From Arthrobacter alpinus (GTDB taxonomy: Bacteria; Actinomycetota; Actinomycetes; Actinomycetales; Micrococcaceae): DNA of 64,000 bases. Made by a program: the position numbers and the translations under genes. How positions within the stretch are numbered: the stretch's first letter is position 1; every line of letters starts with the position of its first letter. Location of the stretch: NCBI RefSeq assembly GCF_001445575.1, contig NZ_CP013200.1, forward strand, positions 1,240,001-1,304,000, given 5' to 3'. The notes below the pieces were generated by a model. That model saw only the letters and a program-made list of their open reading frames with translations, made no database searches and was not told the DNA's origin. Shown here piece by piece: positions 1-10,209 of the stretch.

Positions 1-2853
1 AGCGCTGGAATACAGATTAGCCAGCACCTGATAGGTCCCGGGGGCCGGATTGGTCAAGGTCAGTGTCTCACTCGAGGACGCCGTCCGCACATCGCTGTAC
101 TGCCCCTTCGGGTTGAAGACGATCATGTCGTAATCGGCACCCTCATCCGCGGAAATGACCTGGAACTTGGCCAGCTCGGTTCCCTCCGGAACAACCACCT
201 GCTTCAAGAAGTTTGAGGCGTTGTTGCCCACAGCGAGCGGACCGGGAACCAGCTCAATAGCGCTGGAGTCAGCCTTGGACAGGCCATTGAGGCTCAAGGC
301 CACAGGAGCGTTGGTACCGGAAACTACCGGAATCTTGCCACTGCTGTTGCCGTTATTGGTGCTGAAGCTGATCTCCGGCTGCACCAAAGCGGCCAACGGA
401 CGGACAGCAACCGGGGAGGTTACCGTAGCTCCGGCGCCCTGCCAGGTCAGGCTGCCCATGGCAAACGCGCCCAGGGCTGCCTTGTTGTTCTCGAAGGTGA
501 CCTTGAAGGTGCGCTGCTGGCCGGCCTGAGAGAAGTTCAGCACCGACGGGGTGACCTTGACATTGACGCCGGGGACGTTGGCGGTGGCCCGGTACAAGCC
601 CGGAGTCAACGCCGTGACGGTGCGGGTGACTGTGACCTTGCCGGCCAAAGAGCCCACCGCGAAGGATGCCACATTCATGTCACGCGGCGCGGTACTGCCG
701 AGCCCGGGCATGCCCAGATCAATGCCGGTGCCCTGAATGAACTTCAGGTATTCGGTGTCACCGGCGTCATACACGAGCCCCGGCGTCAGCGCCTTGACCA
801 CGGCTGTCTGACCGGCACCTGTTGCAAAGAGATCGGTGTTCTTGCTGCCATCGGCATTGACCACATTCGTGGCCGTTGTCATCATGGCTGACTTGACCGC
901 GGCCGGTGACCACGTAGGGTTCTTGGCCATGACCAGTGCCGCGAAACCGGCAACATGTGGTGCAGCCATGGAGGTTCCGGACATCATGCCAAACTGGTCC
1001 CCACCGGTGGCAATGGGGGAGACCCCAGCCAGAACGGCGACGCCGGGAGCTGCAACATCGGGCTTGAGCAGATCAGAGCCGACTGCTTCCAGCGGGCCGC
1101 GGGAGGAGAAGCCTGCCACCTGCGGCTGCGGTGTTACCGGCAGTCCCGTGGTGTCATGGTCAACCAAAGCCACCAAAATGTCCGGGTTGGCCGCGATCTT
1201 GTCCTTGATGAGCTGTGTAGCCGGCGGGTTCACATGAACAGTAGGTACGGCGTGCAGGTCCACATCCTCTGAGGACGGGGTGACATTGGTCAGGATCATG
1301 CCCGCGCCTCCTGCGCGCTTGACCTCGGCGCTCTTGGCCGTACGGTCAATCACACCGCGGTCACACACCACGATCTTGCCGGCAACTTTGCTGCCGTCCA
1401 AGGTATTGGGGCCACAAAGCTCCGGGTTGGCCGCACCGGCGGCAGCTGCCGTGGTGGCAAGGATGACGTGGCTGGCAGGAACGCCCTGACCCATCATGCT
1501 GGCGCCACGGAACTTGCTGCCATCAGCGAATTCCGCCGTGCCCTGAAGCTCGGAGGAAAAGGAGGTGGCAGCGACGGTGGTCAGCCACGGGGCGCCGTGG
1601 TTGACAGTGCCTGCCGTGGGGCCCGAGTTGCCAGCCGAGGCAGCCACAAAGATGCCTGCCGAGGTGGCTGAGAGGAAGGCCAAGGACACCGGATCGGTTG
1701 TTGAGGTAGTGCTGCCCGAGATGGAGTAGTTCAAGACATCCACACCGTCCAAAATGGCCTGGTTGATGGCTGCAACAGCCGAGGAAGAGTAGCAACCGCC
1801 CGTGTCCGGATCGGTGTCTTCCCAGCAAATCTTGTAGATGGAGAGCTTGGCCGCAGGAGCAACACCGCTGGTGATGCCCATGGCACGGTCACCAATTTTT
1901 GCCTCGACATTGGCGTTACCGGCGGCCGTGCTTCCGGTGTGCGTGCCATGGCTGGCAACGTCCACGGGGGAGAGCACTTCTTGCGGTGCCCGATCCTCAG
2001 GGGCCACATAGTTCAGGAAATCATCGGCAAAGTAATGTGCGCTCAGTACCTTGGAGTTACAGGCACTGCCGTCGAAATCGGCTCCCGATTCCACACCCTT
2101 CTGGCATTCCCCGGAGAAGGTGTCACCATTGGCCTTGAGCATGGCAATGTTGCCGTCATCAGTGCGATACGGGACGCCGACCACCGGGTCCCCCGTCAGT
2201 GGAAGGACCTCGTCACCGGCAAAGAAGGGGCTCGACGGCGTGTATCCGGTATCGATGATACCCACCACAACGCCCTCGCCTGCCTTGCTCTGCCCGCCGA
2301 AGTTCTTGTTCCAGCTGCCGTTCTTGCCGCTCAGGCCAAGGAAATCGGTGCTGGAGTAGTCAGGGGCGTTCTCCGTGTCCGGGGCAACGGTCAAGACGCT
2401 TGGGTCCTTGGCCAACGCCAAGGCCTGGTCAGCGGAGAGATCCGCGGAAAAGCCATTGAGGGCGGCGGTGAAGGTCCGCTTTACCTTGACGTTTTCCGTC
2501 TTGGCAACGGCAGCCTGCTTGGATTCAAGGTGCTTCTTGTACTTCTTAACCTCGGCGCGCGTCGAATCAAGCTTTTGCCCCGACTGTGGCTTCGTGGCAG
2601 GAAGGCCAGCCGTGCCGCCGTCGTACATGGCGATGGGCTGCTCGGCGAAGACAACAATGTAGCGTCCGGCGGGGAAGCTCAAAGGGTCAACATTTGTTTG
2701 AGTGATACTGGGCATGCTCAGCTGGCTGGGGTTGGCCGATGCTGGCAGTGCCCCCACTGTGGCCAGTAGCAACGGCAGGCCGGCGCCAATCGCCACGACC
2801 TTCCGCAGTCCTGAGCTTCGAAAGAGAGTTCTTCCCGTTCGTTTCATGGTCAT
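1..2853 (-). CDS. Secreted subtilisin-like serine protease (S8), 3' end beyond window
   Basis: Reads leftward and stays open to base 1, so the C-terminus is missing (951 codons seen). The N-terminus has a basic stretch and a hydrophobic core ending in ALPASA, a probable Sec signal peptide. An inhibitor-I9-like propeptide follows (about residues 60-165). The S8 triad is visible: Asp201 in GIIDTG, His302 in SHGTHTG and Ser628 in SGTSMAAPH, with ASAGNSGP for the oxyanion Asn. A PA-like insert lies between His and Ser (around residues 450-540). The remaining C-terminal part looks like Ig or fibronectin-type beta domains. Start may be ATG 2853 or the in-frame ATG 2847. Family knowledge predicts an extracellular protease for peptide nutrition; the substrate is unknown. 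Confidence 0.93.
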   Translation of the reverse strand, partial: MTMKRTGRTLFRSSGLRKVVAIGAGLPLLLATVGALPASANPSQLSMPSITQTNVDPLSFPAGRYIVVFAEQPIAMYDGGTAGLPATKPQSGQKLDSTRAEVKKYKKHLESKQAAVAKTENVKVKRTFTAALNGFSADLSADQALALAKDPSVLTVAPDTENAPDYSSTDFLGLSGKNGSWNKNFGGQSKAGEGVVVGIIDTGYTPSSPFFAGDEVLPLTGDPVVGVPYRTDDGNIAMLKANGDTFSGECQKGVESGADFDGSACNSKVLSAHYFADDFLNYVAPEDRAPQEVLSPVDVASHGTHTGSTAAGNANVEAKIGDRAMGITSGVAPAAKLSIYKICWEDTDPDTGGCYSSSAVAAINQAILDGVDVLNYSISGSTTSTTDPVSLAFLSATSAGIFVAASAGNSGPTAGTVNHGAPWLTTVAATSFSSELQGTAEFADGSKFRGASMMGQGVPASHVILATTAAAAGAANPELCGPNTLDGSKVAGKIVVCDRGVIDRTAKSAEVKRAGGAGMILTNVTPSSEDVDLHAVPTVHVNPPATQLIKDKIAANPDILVALVDHDTTGLPVTPQPQVAGFSSRGPLEAVGSDLLKPDVAAPGVAVLAGVSPIATGGDQFGMMSGTSMAAPHVAGFAALVMAKNPTWSPAAVKSAMMTTATNVVNADGSKNTDLFATGAGQTAVVKALTPGLVYDAGDTEYLKFIQGTGIDLGMPGLGSTAPRDMNVASFAVGSLAGKVTVTRTVTALTPGLYRATANVPGVNVKVTPSVLNFSQAGQQRTFKVTFENNKAALGAFAMGSLTWQGAGATVTSPVAVRPLAALVQPEISFSTNNGNSSGKIPVVSGTNAPVALSLNGLSKADSSAIELVPGPLAVGNNASNFLKQVVVPEGTELAKFQVISADEGADYDMIVFNPKGQYSDVRTASSSETLTLTNPAPGTYQVLANLYSSA

Positions 2854-2988
2854 GGTGCGGTGAACCTTTCAACAGGATCTCCGTGCGGCCTCTTGCCTCA
2901 CGGGTGCAACATGGCAAGACGGCAGACAACTTTGACAAGTGATGAACGAGTGCCCAAAGCGCTGTGAGCCGACGAAGCCAACGGGAAA

Positions 2989-3008
2989 AGGCTACCGATC
3001 GGTAGCCT
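2989..3008 (-). terminator. Probable terminator of mshA
   Basis: A perfect 20-nt palindrome (AGGCTACC-GATC-GGTAGCCT). On the minus strand it is followed at once by TTTT, and it lies about 155 nt downstream of the mshA stop. This fits a short intrinsic terminator separating mshA from the protease gene. An operator for the protease promoter is the alternative. The rest of 2854-3164 shows no gene. Confidence 0.5.
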
Positions 3009-3164
3009 GCTTGTGACCCCTAACACAGCCGCAAATCAAGGAACTAGCCGTAAAGCTAGGGCAAGCACTGTCTTTTGGCATAGAAGTGCAGCCGAATGGA
3101 TCAAGCGCCTGCCTAGCTCTTGACAGGATTAATCGAATTAACGGTCCTAATCGACGTGACGGCT

Positions 3165-4415
3165 CTAGCAGCCTGGCGGGGCGATGTATTGGTAGGTCAA
3201 GGCCAAGTCATAGCTCAACACCGTGTGCGCGGCGGTTTGTTCCCAGCCAAATTGGCCGGCAAAAACAGAGGCGGCGCGGCCCATATCGATGCGAGTTTCG
3301 CTGAAGTCATGCAGGGAGGCGATCGCCTCGGCCCAGAGCTGCGGGGACCTGCCCTCGACCAGCAAGCCGGTGCGTCCATCGCTGACTGCGCGGGGGAGAC
3401 CTCCAACATTCGTGGCAATCACCGGGGTGCCGCAGGCCTGGGCTTCCAAGGCGACCAAGCCGAAGGATTCACTCGAAGAGGGCACGGCCACAACGCTGGC
3501 ACTGCGGTACCAATCGGCTAGTTTACTGGCCTCCACGGGAGGGTAGATGGTGGCGGAATCCTGCAGGCCACACTCTTCGATGAGTGCTTGAAGATCATAT
3601 TTGTCAGAGCCGCTGCGAGAGCCCAGAAAGGAAAGCTGCAGGTCAATGTCGGGGCGTTGCGCCCGCAAGATGGCGGCGGCCTTGACTAAAACGTGGGGAC
3701 CCTTGAGGCGTTGCAACCGCCCAGCGAAGACAACGTGGAAGCGTCCGGGGGCAATGCCCAGATCCTGCCGCGATCGGTCCCGGAAGGCCGGCTTGAATAT
3801 TTTCAAGTCCACACCGGGAGAGACCACATCGATGCGTTGTTCACAGCCATCGTAGTGGCGCTCCAGCTCAGCGGCCTCGGCTGTAGTGTTGGCGATCAGC
3901 CGCGTTGCCGCGGCCACAATGTGCTGTTCGCCGTCCTCGCGCACACCGGGTTCGGCGCTCTGACCCTGAGGCAGGTGCTGATTCTTCACCCGCGCCATGG
4001 TGTGCATGGTGTGGACGAGCGGGAGATCCAGGCGTTTGGCTGCCAGGATTCCGGCCATCCCAGAAACCCAATAGTGGGAGTGGATGACCCGAACGGGTTC
4101 CCCCGGCAGGGCACTGACGTGATCGGCGACGGCGTCGGCCATTTCCGTGATCAGCTCAGGGAGAGCTTCCTTGGACACCTTGCCGAAGGGACCCGCCACA
4201 ATATGGTGGACCGATACCAGGGAGTCCAGCGCAACGGTTTCAGGCTGATCGGGCGAGGTGCGGCGGGTGTAAATGTCCACCGCCACGCCCGTTGCCGCGA
4301 GTTCCAGTGCCAGCGCCCGAACGTAGACGTTCATGCCGCCAGCGTCACCGCCACCGGGCTGATCCAGCGGTGAGGTGTGGAGGGAAAGCATGGCGACGCG
4401 CCGAATCTGATGCAT
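3165..4415 (-). CDS. mshA: D-inositol-3-phosphate glycosyltransferase (mycothiol synthesis)
   Basis: A 416-aa GT4-family glycosyltransferase. MshA transfers GlcNAc from UDP-GlcNAc to 1D-myo-inositol 3-phosphate, the first step of mycothiol synthesis in the cytosol. Support: an N-terminal glycine-rich loop with the MshA-typical PGGGDAGGMNVYVR, the acceptor-domain HSHYWVSG, HTMHTMARVKN, and the C-terminal donor site SSSESFGLVALEAQACGTPVIA. Full family length. Monocistronic by appearance, divergent from alr with a 175-nt shared upstream region. Start ATG 4415 precedes the first beta strand directly. Confidence 0.95.
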   Translation of the reverse strand: MHQIRRVAMLSLHTSPLDQPGGGDAGGMNVYVRALALELAATGVAVDIYTRRTSPDQPETVALDSLVSVHHIVAGPFGKVSKEALPELITEMADAVADHVSALPGEPVRVIHSHYWVSGMAGILAAKRLDLPLVHTMHTMARVKNQHLPQGQSAEPGVREDGEQHIVAAATRLIANTTAEAAELERHYDGCEQRIDVVSPGVDLKIFKPAFRDRSRQDLGIAPGRFHVVFAGRLQRLKGPHVLVKAAAILRAQRPDIDLQLSFLGSRSGSDKYDLQALIEECGLQDSATIYPPVEASKLADWYRSASVVAVPSSSESFGLVALEAQACGTPVIATNVGGLPRAVSDGRTGLLVEGRSPQLWAEAIASLHDFSETRIDMGRAASVFAGQFGWEQTAAHTVLSYDLALTYQYIAPPGC

Positions 4416-4590
4416 GGCGTTCCTCTCCTACTGAACTGTGGCGAACCCTGCCGAACACTACTGGTCCGGGACGTTCAGTGTGTCAATAACTGAATCAATC
4501 TTGCCACTGCCAGCAGCTCCAAGCTAGCCGAGGTGGCAGTGCGGCCCCAAGATTGCGCAGCTGGCCTGCTGAGAGGGCTAAAATGGATGG

Positions 4591-5817
4591 GTGAGCCACT
4601 TAGTTGTGCCGGTTCCCGCGCCTGCTACAGGCCCTGAACGGCAAGCCATCATTGACCTGTCCGCAATCGCCAACAACATCCGCCACCTCCGTGAAATCGT
4701 CGCCCCGGCGAAGTTCATGGCCGTGGTGAAGGCCGACGCCTACGGGCACGGCATGATCGAGGTGGCCCGCACGGCTGTTGCTGCCGGGGCAGGGTGGCTG
4801 GGCACGGCCCACGTCAGTGAGGGCTTGGCCCTCCGCGCCGCGGGCATTGACGTGCCCGTGCTTTCGTGGCTGCACACCCCAGACACGGACTTCGAAGCCG
4901 CTGTGGCCGCTGACATTGATCTGGGGTGCTCCGGCTGGGAGCTGGAACATATTGTGGCGGCGGTCCGGGCCCGGCAGCACCCCGCCCGTGTGCACCTGAA
5001 AATTGATACGGGCCTGGGCCGTAACGGCAGCACTCAAGAAGACTGGCCGGCGCTGGTTGCCGCGGCCGTGGCCTACCAGGCGGAGGGGTTGCTGCGCGTT
5101 GTTGGCGTTTTCAGCCACCTCGCCGTGGCCGACGAGCCCGAACGTACCGAGACGGATGAACAATTGGCCCGTTTCCGTGAGGCCGTGGCCATTGCCGAAC
5201 AAGCCGGGGCCTGGCTGGAAGTTCGCCATATTGCCAACTCACCCGCCGCCATGTCCCGGCCCGATTCGCACTTTGATCTTGTCCGCGTGGGGCTGGGCAT
5301 CTACGGCCTGTCACCCTTTGCCGACCGCACCTCCGCGCAGCTGAGCTTGGTCCCGGCCATGACATTGCAAACCCAAATTGCCAACTGCAAGGACGTGTCC
5401 GCCGGCCAGGGCATCTCTTACGGGCTCAACTACAGCACCACAGAACCCACCACGCTGGGTCTTGTTCCGCTGGGCTATGCCGATGGTATTCCGCGCGTCG
5501 CCAGCGGAGGCCCCGTCCGTGTCAACGGCATCACCTACCCCGTGGTGGGGCGGATTGCCATGGACCAGATGGTGATTGACCTGGGTCCGCACGGCCGCGA
5601 TGGCTTTGCCCAGGCCGCTGTTCCGGGCTCTGCTTTGGGCGCCACCGCTGAGCTGTTTGGCAACGGGCACGACGGCGGACCCCTCGTTGAGCAGTGGGCG
5701 GCGGCTGCCGGGAGCATCAACTATGAGATCGTGACCCGGATCAGCCAGCGGGTACCGCGGCGCTATGTTGGCGGGGCCGAGACCGGTGGCGCAGTGCAGG
5801 CAGGTGGCGCTGCGTGA
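4591..5817 (+). CDS. alr: Alanine racemase
   Basis: A 408-aa PLP enzyme that interconverts L- and D-alanine for peptidoglycan. The PLP lysine lies in AVVKADAYGHG (about residue 47), and the second catalytic base, Tyr, in GISYGLNY (about residue 276); MDQMVIDLG is also typical of the C-terminal beta domain. GTG 4591 is used: the nearby ATG at 4583 runs straight into a stop, and GAGAGGG sits upstream. The stop overlaps the tsaE start, so it heads a translationally coupled cluster with the t6A genes, a common actinobacterial order. Confidence 0.96.
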   Translation: MSHLVVPVPAPATGPERQAIIDLSAIANNIRHLREIVAPAKFMAVVKADAYGHGMIEVARTAVAAGAGWLGTAHVSEGLALRAAGIDVPVLSWLHTPDTDFEAAVAADIDLGCSGWELEHIVAAVRARQHPARVHLKIDTGLGRNGSTQEDWPALVAAAVAYQAEGLLRVVGVFSHLAVADEPERTETDEQLARFREAVAIAEQAGAWLEVRHIANSPAAMSRPDSHFDLVRVGLGIYGLSPFADRTSAQLSLVPAMTLQTQIANCKDVSAGQGISYGLNYSTTEPTTLGLVPLGYADGIPRVASGGPVRVNGITYPVVGRIAMDQMVIDLGPHGRDGFAQAAVPGSALGATAELFGNGHDGGPLVEQWAAAAGSINYEIVTRISQRVPRRYVGGAETGGAVQAGGAA

Positions 5818-6434
5818 TGGCCTGGGAATTTTCCACCAGCACTGCTGCGCAAACCCAGCAGTTGGCCGAGAACCTGGCCAGGCTGCTGCAGGCAGGCGAT
5901 CTGATCATCCTCAGCGGAGAACTGGGTGCCGGAAAAACCACGTTCACCCAAGGCCTCGGCCGGAGCCTTGGCGTGCGCGAAGGCATCATTTCGCCCACCT
6001 TTGTGTTGGTGCGCATCCACCCCAATTTGCCTGACGGGCCCAACCCGGGCGGCCCCGATCTGGTCCACGTTGACGCCTACCGCTTGGGTTCGCCCGGCGA
6101 AATTGATGACATTGACCTGGAAAACACCATGGACAGCTCCGTGACAGTGGTGGAGTGGGGTGCCGAACGGGTGGAGCATCTGGCCGCCAGCCGGCTGGAA
6201 ATCGAGCTGGTGCGCGCGGTGGGTGGCGACACTCCAGCAGCTGGCACGCCCGCAGCTGGCACGGGTGGAACGGGTGCCTCCGACGTCGAGGGTACCGATG
6301 CGCTCGAGGGCACCTTTGACTTCACCGACGAAGACGACGACGAACCCCGCACCTTGCGCTTGCACGCAGTGGGGCCGCGCTGGGAAGGCACCGACTTTTC
6401 GGCGCTGGGCCAGCTTGTGAACACAACAGAATAG
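5817..6434 (+). CDS. tsaE: tRNA t6A biosynthesis ATPase TsaE
   Basis: A P-loop ATPase that works with TsaB and TsaD to make N6-threonylcarbamoyladenosine at A37 of ANN-decoding tRNAs. The Walker A motif GELGAGKTT lies near residue 40; SPTFVLVR and VHVDAYRL are TsaE signatures, and VVEWGAE follows. The ATG shares bases with the alr stop (TGATG). Near the C-terminus, between LEIELVRAV and TLRLHAVGPRW, there is a low-complexity insertion of roughly 50 residues rich in Gly, Ala, Thr and acidic residues, making the protein (205 aa) longer than the usual 150-170. Confidence 0.93.
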   Translation: MAWEFSTSTAAQTQQLAENLARLLQAGDLIILSGELGAGKTTFTQGLGRSLGVREGIISPTFVLVRIHPNLPDGPNPGGPDLVHVDAYRLGSPGEIDDIDLENTMDSSVTVVEWGAERVEHLAASRLEIELVRAVGGDTPAAGTPAAGTGGTGASDVEGTDALEGTFDFTDEDDDEPRTLRLHAVGPRWEGTDFSALGQLVNTTE

Positions 6435-6443
6435 ATGTAAAAA

Positions 6444-7178
6444 GTGCGAATCCTGACTATTGACACCTCCGCTATCGCCAGCGCCGCGTTGCTCGACTTT
6501 GACCCCCTGGACCCGGTCCGAACGGCGGAACTGGTGGCCAATTTTGCCACCACCGATACCCGCAGCCATGCCGAAGTACTGGCCCCTGGCGTGCAGTCAC
6601 TGTTCACCGACCCCGTGACGGAGGGTCCGGCCTTGGATGCCATTGTGGTGGGCACGGGCCCAGGTCCGTTCACGGGTCTGCGTTCCGGAATTACCATGGC
6701 CCGCACACTCAGCTTCACGTGGAGTGTCCCTTTGTACGGGATGATGAGTCTGGACGCGTTGGCGCATCAGGTTTTTGATGCCCCTGCTTACCGTGACGGG
6801 CGTGCTGTGGGTCCGCTGGCTATGCGTGACTTTGTGGTGGCTACTGACGCACGGCGCAAGGAAGTTTACTGGGCGCGGTACAGTGCCGGGGCCCAACTGC
6901 TGGATGGGCCCCATGTTGGCCCAGCCGAGGAAATTAGCGGAGTTCAAGTGTTCGGTGCTGGGGCTGGACTCTACGAAGAGGTTCTTGCTGCCAACGGTTG
7001 CAGCGTCTATCCACTCTTTGCCGACGCCCAGCCAACAGCCCTTGAACTGGGCCGCGCTGCCGCACGCAAGATCGCCGCGGCAGGCTCCCTAGAGAACGCC
7101 GGACTATTGGATTCGACTCCTCTCTATCTACGCGAGTCCGACGCCAAGGTTCCCGGCCCCCGAAAGCGGGCACTCTAG
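6444..7178 (+). CDS. tsaB: tRNA t6A biosynthesis protein TsaB
   Basis: 244-aa ASKHA-fold pseudo-protease that dimerises with TsaD in the t6A synthesis complex. It opens with MRILTIDTS, the typical TsaB first strand, and carries GTGPGPFTGLRSG and the conserved TDARRKEVYWA. It begins 9 nt after tsaE with a GTG codon and is followed by the rimI and tsaD homologues. It lacks the TsaD metal-binding histidines, as expected for the non-catalytic partner. Confidence 0.93.
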   Translation: MRILTIDTSAIASAALLDFDPLDPVRTAELVANFATTDTRSHAEVLAPGVQSLFTDPVTEGPALDAIVVGTGPGPFTGLRSGITMARTLSFTWSVPLYGMMSLDALAHQVFDAPAYRDGRAVGPLAMRDFVVATDARRKEVYWARYSAGAQLLDGPHVGPAEEISGVQVFGAGAGLYEEVLAANGCSVYPLFADAQPTALELGRAAARKIAAAGSLENAGLLDSTPLYLRESDAKVPGPRKRAL

Positions 7179-7276
7179 ATGTCAGCGGGAAAGTCCCCAG
7201 CGGGAAGCACCCCGCAGGGAAACTCCCCAGCGGGACAGCAGGAGGCAAGCACCCCGGGGGAACGCACCAGCCCGCA

Positions 7277-7777
7277 GTGCTGCGCGACATGGTGGCCGCT
7301 GACATTGACTTCATCACGGCACTGGATCGCCAGCTTTTTGGAATCGACTCCTGGCCCCGGACCATGTTCGTGGACGAGCTGGCCCAGCCAGAAACCCGGC
7401 GGTACATCATCGCAGAGCTGCCATCCGGCGTCGAACATCAAGACCGTGAAGGTCAGGGAAAAACTGTGGCTGGCTACGCTGGACTGATGTGTGTGCCGCC
7501 CATCGGCGACATTCAAACCATTGGTGTGCTGCCAGAATTTGAAGGGCGCGGCATTGCTCGGGCCATGCTGGATGATCTCATTGCTGAGGCGATCCGGCGC
7601 GGTGCGCAGAACATCATGCTGGAAGTTAGCTCCACCAATCCGAGGGCGCAGCGGCTCTACCAGCGCTACGGTTTTGAACATATTCACACGCGGCGCAAGT
7701 ATTACCGCGACGGCTCGGACGGGCTCATCATGCGTCTGCAACCTCCCGTTTCCACCACTTCGAAGGACCCCTCATGA
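7277..7777 (+). CDS. rimI: Ribosomal protein S18 N-alanine acetyltransferase (GNAT)
   Basis: GNAT-fold acetyltransferase, about 166 aa from GTG 7277 (ATG 7289 is the next option). The acetyl-CoA loop is seen as [17 protein letters not shown], and the C-terminal strand as [21 protein letters not shown], typical of RimI. RimI acetylates the N-terminal Ala of S18; the identification rests on sequence plus its place between tsaB and tsaD. The 98 nt before the start are unusual: an ATG at 7179 right after the tsaB stop opens a Ser/Gly/Pro-rich frame over a degenerate repeat, one base out of phase with rimI. A lost base there would join the two, so the true N-terminus is uncertain. Confidence 0.88.
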   Translation: MLRDMVAADIDFITALDRQLFGIDSWPRTMFVDELAQPETRRYIIAELPSGVEHQDREGQGKTVAGYAGLMCVPPIGDIQTIGVLPEFEGRGIARAMLDDLIAEAIRRGAQNIMLEVSSTNPRAQRLYQRYGFEHIHTRRKYYRDGSDGLIMRLQPPVSTTSKDPS

Positions 7778-8865
7778 ACCAGAGCAACCCGCTAATCCTG
7801 GGGATTGAATCCTCCTGCGATGAAACCGGTGTGGGACTGGTCCGGGGTACCGAGCTGTTGACCAATACTGTTTCCTCGTCCATGGAGGAGCACGTTCGCT
7901 TCGGCGGCGTCATCCCGGAAATTGCCTCCCGAGCGCACCTCGACGCGTTTGTGCCAACCCTGGCCGCCGCGCTCGCCGATGCTGGCGTGAGCCTCGAGGA
8001 CGTGGATGCAATCGCCGTCACGAGCGGTCCCGGGCTAGCTGGTGCGCTCATGGTCGGCGTCAGCGCAGCCAAGGCGCTCGCGCTGGCCACCGGCAAACCG
8101 CTGTACGCCATCAACCACTTGGTGGCACACGTGGGTGTGGGCTTATTGGATGAGTCCATCGCGGCCGTGTACGACGGCGGGGCCCTCCCTGAGAATCTGG
8201 GTGCGCTTTTGGTCTCCGGCGGTCATACCGAGATCCTGCGGGTGCGCAGCATCGCCTCCGATGTTCAGCTGCTCGGGGCCACCATTGACGACGCCGCGGG
8301 GGAGGCCTTTGACAAGGTGGCCCGGCTGTTGGGGCTGAACTACCCAGGGGGGCCGGCCATTGACCGCTTGGCTAAGGAAGGCAACGCCAAGGCCGTGCGC
8401 TTCCCTCGCGGGCTGACCATGCCCAAGTACATGGGCACGGCCGAGGCCCCCGGCCCGCACCGCTACGATTTCTCCTTCTCCGGGCTCAAAACCGCCGTGG
8501 CCCGCTGTGTTGAGGGTTATGAGGCGCGCGGTGAGGCGGTCCCCGTGGCCGACATTGCCGCGTCGTTCCAGGAAGCCGTACTGGATGTCATCACCGCTAA
8601 AGCAGTGCTGGCGTGCCGCGAACAGGGCATCACCACGCTGTTGTTGGGCGGCGGAGTAGCGGCCAATTCACGGTTGCGGGAACTGGCCGGGCAGCGGTGC
8701 GCATCCGCCGGGATCACGCTCCTGGTTCCGAAGCTCTCGCTGTGTACCGATAACGGGGCCATGGTTGCGGCCCTAGGTGCGCAGCTGGTGATGAACGGCG
8801 TGGCTCCGAGTGACCTGTCCTTCGCACCCGATTCCTCCATGCCCGTGACCAGCATCAGCCTTTAA
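7774..8865 (+). CDS. tsaD: tRNA N6-adenosine threonylcarbamoyltransferase
   Basis: 363-aa Kae1/Qri7-family enzyme that transfers the threonylcarbamoyl group to tRNA A37. Features: N-terminal [11 protein letters not shown], the metal-binding HxxxH in [37 protein letters not shown] and the C-terminal [13 protein letters not shown] with TDNGAM. The ATG overlaps the rimI stop (ATGA), so it is the last gene of the alr-tsaE-tsaB-rimI-tsaD operon. Its TAA overlaps the stop of the convergent permease gene, leaving no room for a separate terminator. Confidence 0.97.
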   Translation: MNQSNPLILGIESSCDETGVGLVRGTELLTNTVSSSMEEHVRFGGVIPEIASRAHLDAFVPTLAAALADAGVSLEDVDAIAVTSGPGLAGALMVGVSAAKALALATGKPLYAINHLVAHVGVGLLDESIAAVYDGGALPENLGALLVSGGHTEILRVRSIASDVQLLGATIDDAAGEAFDKVARLLGLNYPGGPAIDRLAKEGNAKAVRFPRGLTMPKYMGTAEAPGPHRYDFSFSGLKTAVARCVEGYEARGEAVPVADIAASFQEAVLDVITAKAVLACREQGITTLLLGGGVAANSRLRELAGQRCASAGITLLVPKLSLCTDNGAMVAALGAQLVMNGVAPSDLSFAPDSSMPVTSISL

Positions 8866-10142
8866 TTCACATCGAGGGGAGTTGGAGCGCCCGGGATCCG
8901 TAGCCGGAGCAGGCGATAGCCAATCCCTAGGGCGAACATCACCAAACCAGCCAGCACTGAGCTGAGCGGCAGTGTGGCCACCAAGGCCACGCAGGCCGCG
9001 GCACCGAGCACTTGCAAGAACTTTGGATAGCGGCGGTCGGCCCCGCTCTGGGTGAAGGCGGCAACGTTAGCGACCAAGTAGTAGACCAGTACGCCAAAGG
9101 ACGAGAACCCGATGGCGCCGCGCAGATCAGCGAAGACGACGATCATGCAGATCACGGCGCCCAAGGCGAGTTCAGCCCGGTGCGGTACCTGGAATCGGGG
9201 GTGGACGGCGGCAAAGTAGCGTGGGAGATCGCCTTCCCGTGCCATGGCTAACGAGGTCCGTCCCAACCCGGCCACCAAAGCAAGCAGTGCACCTAGCGAG
9301 GCCAAAGCGGCACCCACTCGTACTAGGGGCGCCGCCCAATTCCAGCCCCCGGCAGCCACCGCATCGGCGAGCGGAGAGGCAGTGGCGGCAACGCCGTCGG
9401 GCCCTAAAATGGCGAGCAGACTGACGCCTATAGCGGCGTAGATGACGGCGGCAATGCCCAACGCCAGCAAAATGGCGCGGGGAATGGTGCGGCGGGGCGC
9501 GCGAACTTCCTCGCCAAGGGTGGCGATCCGGGCATAGCCGGCAAACGCAAAAAACAGCAGCCCGGCCGATTGCAGAATCCCGTACCACCCGTGCGAGAGC
9601 AGGCCATCGCCGAGAAAAGTACTGCCGCCTGTGCCCGGGCTACCCGCCCACGCGGCCGCAACCGCAATGGCTAATGCTGCCAGGACCGCCACCACAATGA
9701 TCCGGGCCAGAGCCGCCGTCCGGGTCACGCCCCGGTAATTCACCGCAACCAGAAGCACGACGGCGGCCACCGCCACCGGGCGCTCCCACCCCGCGGGCGC
9801 GGCGTAGGCGGCAAAGGTCATGGCCATGGCGGCGGCGCTGGCCACCTTGCCCACCACGAAACCCCACCCGGCGAGGAAGCCGGACCACGGCCCCAGCCGC
9901 TCGCGGCCGTAGATGTACGTGCCGCCGGAGGTGGGATAGGCCGCGGCGAGTTGGGCGGAGGAGGTCGCATTGCAATAGGCCACGAAGGCGGCCACGAGCA
10001 AAGCAATGAGCAAGCCGGAACCGGCCGCCTGAGCCGCGGGGGTGAACGCGGCAAACACGCCGGCACCGATCATCGAGCCCAGGCCAATGACCACGGCGTC
10101 GAAAGTGCCTAGCTTGCGGGCCAGGCCCGGGGTGTTGCTCAT
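8862..10142 (-). CDS. APC-family amino acid permease
   Basis: About 426 aa, almost entirely hydrophobic, with around twelve predicted membrane segments. The first helix carries the APC hallmark [11 protein letters not shown], and [19 protein letters not shown] matches the conserved loop after helix 2. It probably imports or exchanges an amino acid or polyamine by proton symport; the substrate cannot be read from sequence. GGGAGAG at 10152-10158 supports ATG 10142 (9-nt spacing); ATG 10148 is possible. A longer open frame to 10241 lacks a good site. No operon partner. Confidence 0.85.
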   Translation of the reverse strand: MSNTPGLARKLGTFDAVVIGLGSMIGAGVFAAFTPAAQAAGSGLLIALLVAAFVAYCNATSSAQLAAAYPTSGGTYIYGRERLGPWSGFLAGWGFVVGKVASAAAMAMTFAAYAAPAGWERPVAVAAVVLLVAVNYRGVTRTAALARIIVVAVLAALAIAVAAAWAGSPGTGGSTFLGDGLLSHGWYGILQSAGLLFFAFAGYARIATLGEEVRAPRRTIPRAILLALGIAAVIYAAIGVSLLAILGPDGVAATASPLADAVAAGGWNWAAPLVRVGAALASLGALLALVAGLGRTSLAMAREGDLPRYFAAVHPRFQVPHRAELALGAVICMIVVFADLRGAIGFSSFGVLVYYLVANVAAFTQSGADRRYPKFLQVLGAAACVALVATLPLSSVLAGLVMFALGIGYRLLRLRIPGAPTPLDVN

Positions 10143-10209
10143 GCTCATCAGCTCTCCCACTGTGTCAGCGGTCCACGCTATCCCCTGCACATGAACCTGC
10201 GGTAAACAA

